A DNA stretch of 8,515 nt from Clostridiales bacterium (GTDB lineage Bacteria > Bacillota_A > Clostridia > Saccharofermentanales > Saccharofermentanaceae): contig JAGCGE010000349.1 in the NCBI GenBank assembly GCA_017649745.1, forward strand, positions 1 to 8,515, in the 5' to 3' direction. Made by a program: the position numbers and the translations under genes. This document shows, piece after piece, positions 5,891 through 8,515 of this stretch (the first letter of the stretch is position 1; each line of letters starts with the position of its first letter). Under the pieces are notes generated by a model. It was not told the origin of the DNA, searched no databases, and saw only the letters and a program-made list of their open reading frames with translations.

Positions 5891-6162
5891 CAAAGGCTTT
5901 GACGAAGAGTTCGCTTTGACGACTGTCATACAGAGAAGAAGACGATTGGTGAGAGTTTTCGATAAGTATCAAGGTGTATGTAGCTTCCGAGCCGGAAGGA
6001 AGAAAGGGCTTCCCGAGTAGAACCTTCCCGTGAATGTTACGTTAGTGCATAGGGGTTGATTGATCCCGATAAGTGGCGGCGACGCAATTTGAGTGGTACC
6101 GCGGGTGTATAAGATATTAACACTCGTCTCAAAGTTCTAAATACTTTGGGACGAGTTTTTTT
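5891..6162 (+). ncRNA. T-box riboswitch leader
   Basis: A tRNA-sensing leader directly upstream of the acyl-CoA ligase gene. Stem I: base GGCTT/GAGCC (5895-5899, 5989-5993), a kink-turn-like offset, GAAG/CTTC (5904-5907, 5984-5987), then the specifier loop AGTT / TATGTAG (5908-5911, 5977-5983). Above it lies an 8-bp helix CGCTTTGA/TCAAGGTG (5912-5919, 5969-5976), the AG motif CAGAGAAG, and a distal hairpin GAAGAC/GTTTTC closing an 11-base GNUG loop GATTGGTGAGA. GAGTAG (6015-6020) is the stem II element, and GGGGTT/GATCCC (6052-6067) fits stem III. The T-box core AGTGGTACCGCGG is at 6092-6104, followed by a terminator. The residue after TGG is T, which pairs with a tRNA discriminator A. The specifier is most likely GTA (Val, 5980-5982); TAT (Tyr) or ATG (Met) in the same loop are not excluded. 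Uncharged tRNA should turn the gene on. Confidence 0.93.
6122..6162 (+). terminator. T-box regulated intrinsic terminator
   Basis: A 14-bp hairpin (left arm 6122-6135, right arm 6143-6156, one U-G pair, 7-base loop) followed by seven T residues (6156-6162). It ends 25 bases before the ligase start codon. ACACTC at its 5' edge (6120-6125) can instead pair with GGGTGT just after the T-box core (6103-6108), so the two parts of the leader are linked in structure. Confidence 0.92.
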
Positions 6163-6172
6163 GTCCCATCGA

Positions 6173-6179
6173 AAAGGAG
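6173..6179 (+). promoter_or_regulatory. Ribosome binding site of the ligase gene
   Basis: AAAGGAG, eight bases before ATG 6188-6190. It sits after the leader terminator, so it is made only on antiterminated transcripts. It rules out the in-frame Met at 6146, which is inside the terminator hairpin. Confidence 0.88.
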
Positions 6180-6187
6180 ACTTAGGT

Positions 6188-8479
6188 ATGGTAAAAGTTA
6201 TCGGAGGTCTTGATCGTAAGATCAAGGAAATGGCAGGACGTATTAAGGACTTGCGTGAGATCGTAGGCCTTAGCGTTGAAGAGATGGCTCAGAAGACCGA
6301 CGTTTCGGTTGAGGAGTATGAGAAGTGCGAGAGTGGTGAGGTAGACTTAAACTTCGCATTTATCTATCGCTGTGCGGGCGCCCTTAAGGTGAACGTTACA
6401 GATATCATCGAAGGTTTCTCACCAACGCTCGATTCCTACACAGTTACACGTGCAGGTAAGGGACAGGAGATCGCCAAAGCTCACGGAATGACATACTACA
6501 ACATGGCGTATGCTTTCAAGAACAGGATCTGTGAGCCGCTTTACGTAAGAAGCCAGTACAGAGAAGAGGCTCAGACAAAGGACATCGAGCTTACTACTCA
6601 TGAAGGTCAGGAGTGCGACCTTGTGCTTGAGGGTAACCTCATGGTACAGGTTGGTGATCATAAGGAGATCCTCGGCCCTGGTGACACGATCTACTTTAAC
6701 AGTGACACGCCACACGGAATGATCGCAGTTAATGGTAAGGACTGCGTATTCTATGCATTTGTGCTCAACGCTGCAGGTGAGCCGAAGATCGACAATAAGC
6801 CTGTTACAAAGATCGCAGGTACGAAGGTCATCGAGCCTGAGAAGAAGCAGCGTATCTATAAGAACTATATCGATGTTGAGTTTAACGAGAACGGCACACC
6901 GATCAAGATGAATTTCAAGAACACAGAGAAGTTCAACTTCGCATTCGACCTTGTTGATGCTCTTGCTGATCGTGAGCCGGAGAAGCTCGCTATGCTCCAC
7001 ATCTCACAGGATAAGACAGAGCGTCGTTTCACGTTCAAGGATATAAAGAAAGCATCCAATCAGTGCGCCAACTACTTTAAGTCTCTTGGCATCAAGAAAG
7101 GTGACAGAGTTATGCTCGTTTTGAAGCGTCATTACCAGTTCTGGTTCGCGATGATGGGTCTTAACAAGCTCGGCGCTATCGCTATCCCTGCTACGAACCA
7201 GCTCCTCGAGCATGACTTCGACTATCGTTTTAAGTCAGCAGGCGTATGTGCTATCCTCTGTACAGCTGACGGCGATACAGCGCATCAGGTTGATATTGCA
7301 GCAGAGAAGAATCCAGGACTTCTTCATAAGATCATCGTTAACGGTACACGCGAAGGCTGGAGAACATTCGACGAAGAGTACATCTTATACAGCAGCAAGT
7401 TCGAGAGAACAGAAGATTCACCTTGCGGCGATGATCTGATGCTCATGTACTTCACATCAGGTACATCAGGCTATCCTAAGATCGCTATGCACAACTACAA
7501 GTATCCTCTCGGACACTTCCACACAGCTAAGTACTGGCACTGTGTTGATCCTGACGGACTTCACTTCACGATCTCCGACACAGGCTGGGCTAAGGCTATG
7601 TGGGGTAAGCTATACGGACAGTGGCTCGCTGAAGCTGCAACATTCGTTTACGACTTCGATCGTTTTGATGCGGCTGAGATCCTTCCTATGTTCGAAAAGT
7701 ACCACATCACAACATTCTGTGCTCCGCCAACAATGCTCCGTATGCTTATCAAGCAGGATATCTCCAAGTATAATTTCTCATCAGTTAAGCATATGACAAC
7801 AGCAGGTGAAGCTTTGAACCCTGAGGTTTATCGTCAGTTCGAGAAGATCACGGGTCTTCAGATCCTTGAAGGATTCGGTCAGACTGAGTCCACGATGATC
7901 ATCGGTAACATGAGAGGCGCAGACCACAAGATCGGTTCCATGGGTAAGCCGGCACCGATCTACGACGTAGATATCCTTGATCCGGACGGTAATTCCGTTC
8001 CTGTTGGTGAGACAGGCGAGATCTGTATCAATCTCAAGAACGGTTCTCCTTGCGGACTTGCAGTAGGATATTATCACGATCAGGAAAAGACTAACGAAGT
8101 ATGGCACGACGGCTGGTATCACACAGGCGACACGGCATGGAGAGACCAGGACGGTTTCTACTGGTACGTTGGTCGTGTAGACGACGTTATCAAGTCCTCC
8201 GGTTATCGTATCGGACCATTCGAGATCGAGAGCGTTATCATGGAGCTTCCTTATGTACTCGAGTGCGGTGTTTCAGCTGCTCCTGATGAAGTAAGAGGTC
8301 AGGTAGTTAAGGCAAGTATCGTTCTCGTTCCGGGCACTGAAGGAACTGAGGAACTTAAAAAGGAGATCCAGAACTACGTCAAGGTTCACACCGCTCCTTA
8401 CAAGTACCCGCGTATCGTAGTTTTCAAGGACGAGCTTCCTAAGACGGTAAGCGGCAAGATCCAGAGAAATAAGCTCTGA
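6188..8479 (+). CDS. XRE-HTH + cupin + ACSM-like acyl-CoA ligase (AMP-forming), single chain
   Basis: A 763-residue protein. Residues ~15-75 form an HTH_3/XRE domain (GRIKDLREIVGLSVEEMAQK...). Residues ~100-195 form a cupin barrel with degenerate motifs HEGQECDLVLEG and PGDTIYFNSDTPHGM. Residues ~250-763 are a complete ANL-superfamily ligase: P-loop YFTSGTSGYPK (421-431), GEALNPE (540-546), GFGQTES (562-568), YHTGD (644-648), hinge GRVDDVIKSSGYRIGP (662-677), and PKTVSGKIQR with catalytic Lys757. Motifs such as ISDTGWAKA and TTFCAPPT point to the ACSM (medium-chain) branch, acting on butyrate-like, branched or aryl acids: carboxylate + ATP + CoA to acyl-CoA + AMP + PPi in the cytosol. HTH-cupin regulators are normally separate ~180-residue proteins; here the reading frame is continuous with no sign of a frameshift. 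Control is by the T-box. The cupin may sense the substrate or its CoA ester (inference). The exact substrate is unknown. Confidence 0.94.
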   Translation: MVKVIGGLDRKIKEMAGRIKDLREIVGLSVEEMAQKTDVSVEEYEKCESGEVDLNFAFIYRCAGALKVNVTDIIEGFSPTLDSYTVTRAGKGQEIAKAHGMTYYNMAYAFKNRICEPLYVRSQYREEAQTKDIELTTHEGQECDLVLEGNLMVQVGDHKEILGPGDTIYFNSDTPHGMIAVNGKDCVFYAFVLNAAGEPKIDNKPVTKIAGTKVIEPEKKQRIYKNYIDVEFNENGTPIKMNFKNTEKFNFAFDLVDALADREPEKLAMLHISQDKTERRFTFKDIKKASNQCANYFKSLGIKKGDRVMLVLKRHYQFWFAMMGLNKLGAIAIPATNQLLEHDFDYRFKSAGVCAILCTADGDTAHQVDIAAEKNPGLLHKIIVNGTREGWRTFDEEYILYSSKFERTEDSPCGDDLMLMYFTSGTSGYPKIAMHNYKYPLGHFHTAKYWHCVDPDGLHFTISDTGWAKAMWGKLYGQWLAEAATFVYDFDRFDAAEILPMFEKYHITTFCAPPTMLRMLIKQDISKYNFSSVKHMTTAGEALNPEVYRQFEKITGLQILEGFGQTESTMIIGNMRGADHKIGSMGKPAPIYDVDILDPDGNSVPVGETGEICINLKNGSPCGLAVGYYHDQEKTNEVWHDGWYHTGDTAWRDQDGFYWYVGRVDDVIKSSGYRIGPFEIESVIMELPYVLECGVSAAPDEVRGQVVKASIVLVPGTEGTEELKKEIQNYVKVHTAPYKYPRIVVFKDELPKTVSGKIQRNKL

Positions 8480-8515
8480 TATATTTTGCTCAATATACAA
8501 AGGGGGATGTCTCAA
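8480..8515 (+). other. Start region of a following gene, cut by window edge
   Basis: After the ligase stop there is a small A/T inverted repeat (TATATT / AATATA, 8480-8485 and 8492-8497) without a U-run, so it is a poor terminator. Then comes AAAGGGGG (8499-8506), a Shine-Dalgarno-like string. The ATG at 8507 touches it and is too close to be its start; the real start is probably just past 8515. The next gene is therefore likely co-transcribed with the ligase under the T-box. Confidence 0.55.

Noticed and set aside
5876..5971. Alternative stem I with TGATATACTTA pairing to TAAGTATCA and a TTC (Phe) specifier
   Set aside because: The left arm is the -10 promoter region and would not be transcribed. 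The fold with the base at 5895-5899 gives the AG motif, GNUG loop and kink-turn in canonical order.
5979..5981. TGT (Cys) as the T-box specifier
   Set aside because: The spacing is acceptable, but the T-box core TGGT needs a discriminator A, while bacterial tRNA-Cys normally has U. Kept only as a low-probability alternative.
6146..6187. Upstream in-frame start for the ligase at 6146
   Set aside because: It lies in the right arm of the T-box terminator and has no Shine-Dalgarno; ATG 6188 has AAAGGAG at eight bases.
6419..7000. Minus-strand 193-codon open frame inside the ligase gene
   Set aside because: It is antisense to a gene with clear domain motifs, has no start signals, and the translated protein has no recognisable features.

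Overview
The window looks like a Gram-positive anaerobe of the class Clostridia (Bacillota). The support is a full T-box riboswitch, strong AAAGGAG-type ribosome binding sites, sigma-A style promoters, hairpin-plus-U-run terminators, a YhgE/Pip envelope protein and an ECF sigma factor fused to a membrane segment. I cannot name the genus. No tRNA, rRNA, IS element or CRISPR array is visible.

Layout. (1) 1-552 (+): 3' part of a secreted lipoprotein gene with a Thr-rich linker, ending convergently against (2) 579-1133 (-), a TetR-family regulator, with a shared terminator at 551-585. (3) 1194-3929 (-): a 911-residue YhgE/Pip-type membrane protein whose ectodomain is largely about 60 seven-residue Gly/Asp/Ser/Thr repeats. 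It has a clear promoter and ribosome binding site, and its own terminator before tetR. (4) 4086-5717 (-): an ECF sigma factor continuing in frame into a transmembrane helix and an extracytoplasmic domain of YD-like repeats. A good internal ribosome binding site precedes the membrane segment. (5) 5718-5890: a divergent promoter region. (6) 5891-6162 (+): a T-box leader with stem I, the T-box core and a terminator. (7) 6188-8479 (+): one continuous gene joining an XRE-type helix-turn-helix, a cupin and a full-length ACSM-like acyl-CoA ligase. (8) The right edge carries a Shine-Dalgarno sequence for a further gene outside the window.

How it fits together. The left half is an envelope locus: the TetR protein is the obvious candidate regulator of the YhgE-like protein. 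The sigma/YD protein looks like a single-chain signalling device that could tie extracellular binding to promoter choice. The right half is the most interesting: a carboxylate-activating enzyme placed under uncharged-tRNA control. The simplest reading is that the cell activates an external acid (for example a branched-chain or aryl acid) to its CoA ester when the matching amino acid runs short. A 2-oxoacid:ferredoxin oxidoreductase could then reductively carboxylate the CoA ester and feed amino-acid synthesis. That pathway step is inference; the oxidoreductase would have to lie just past the right edge.
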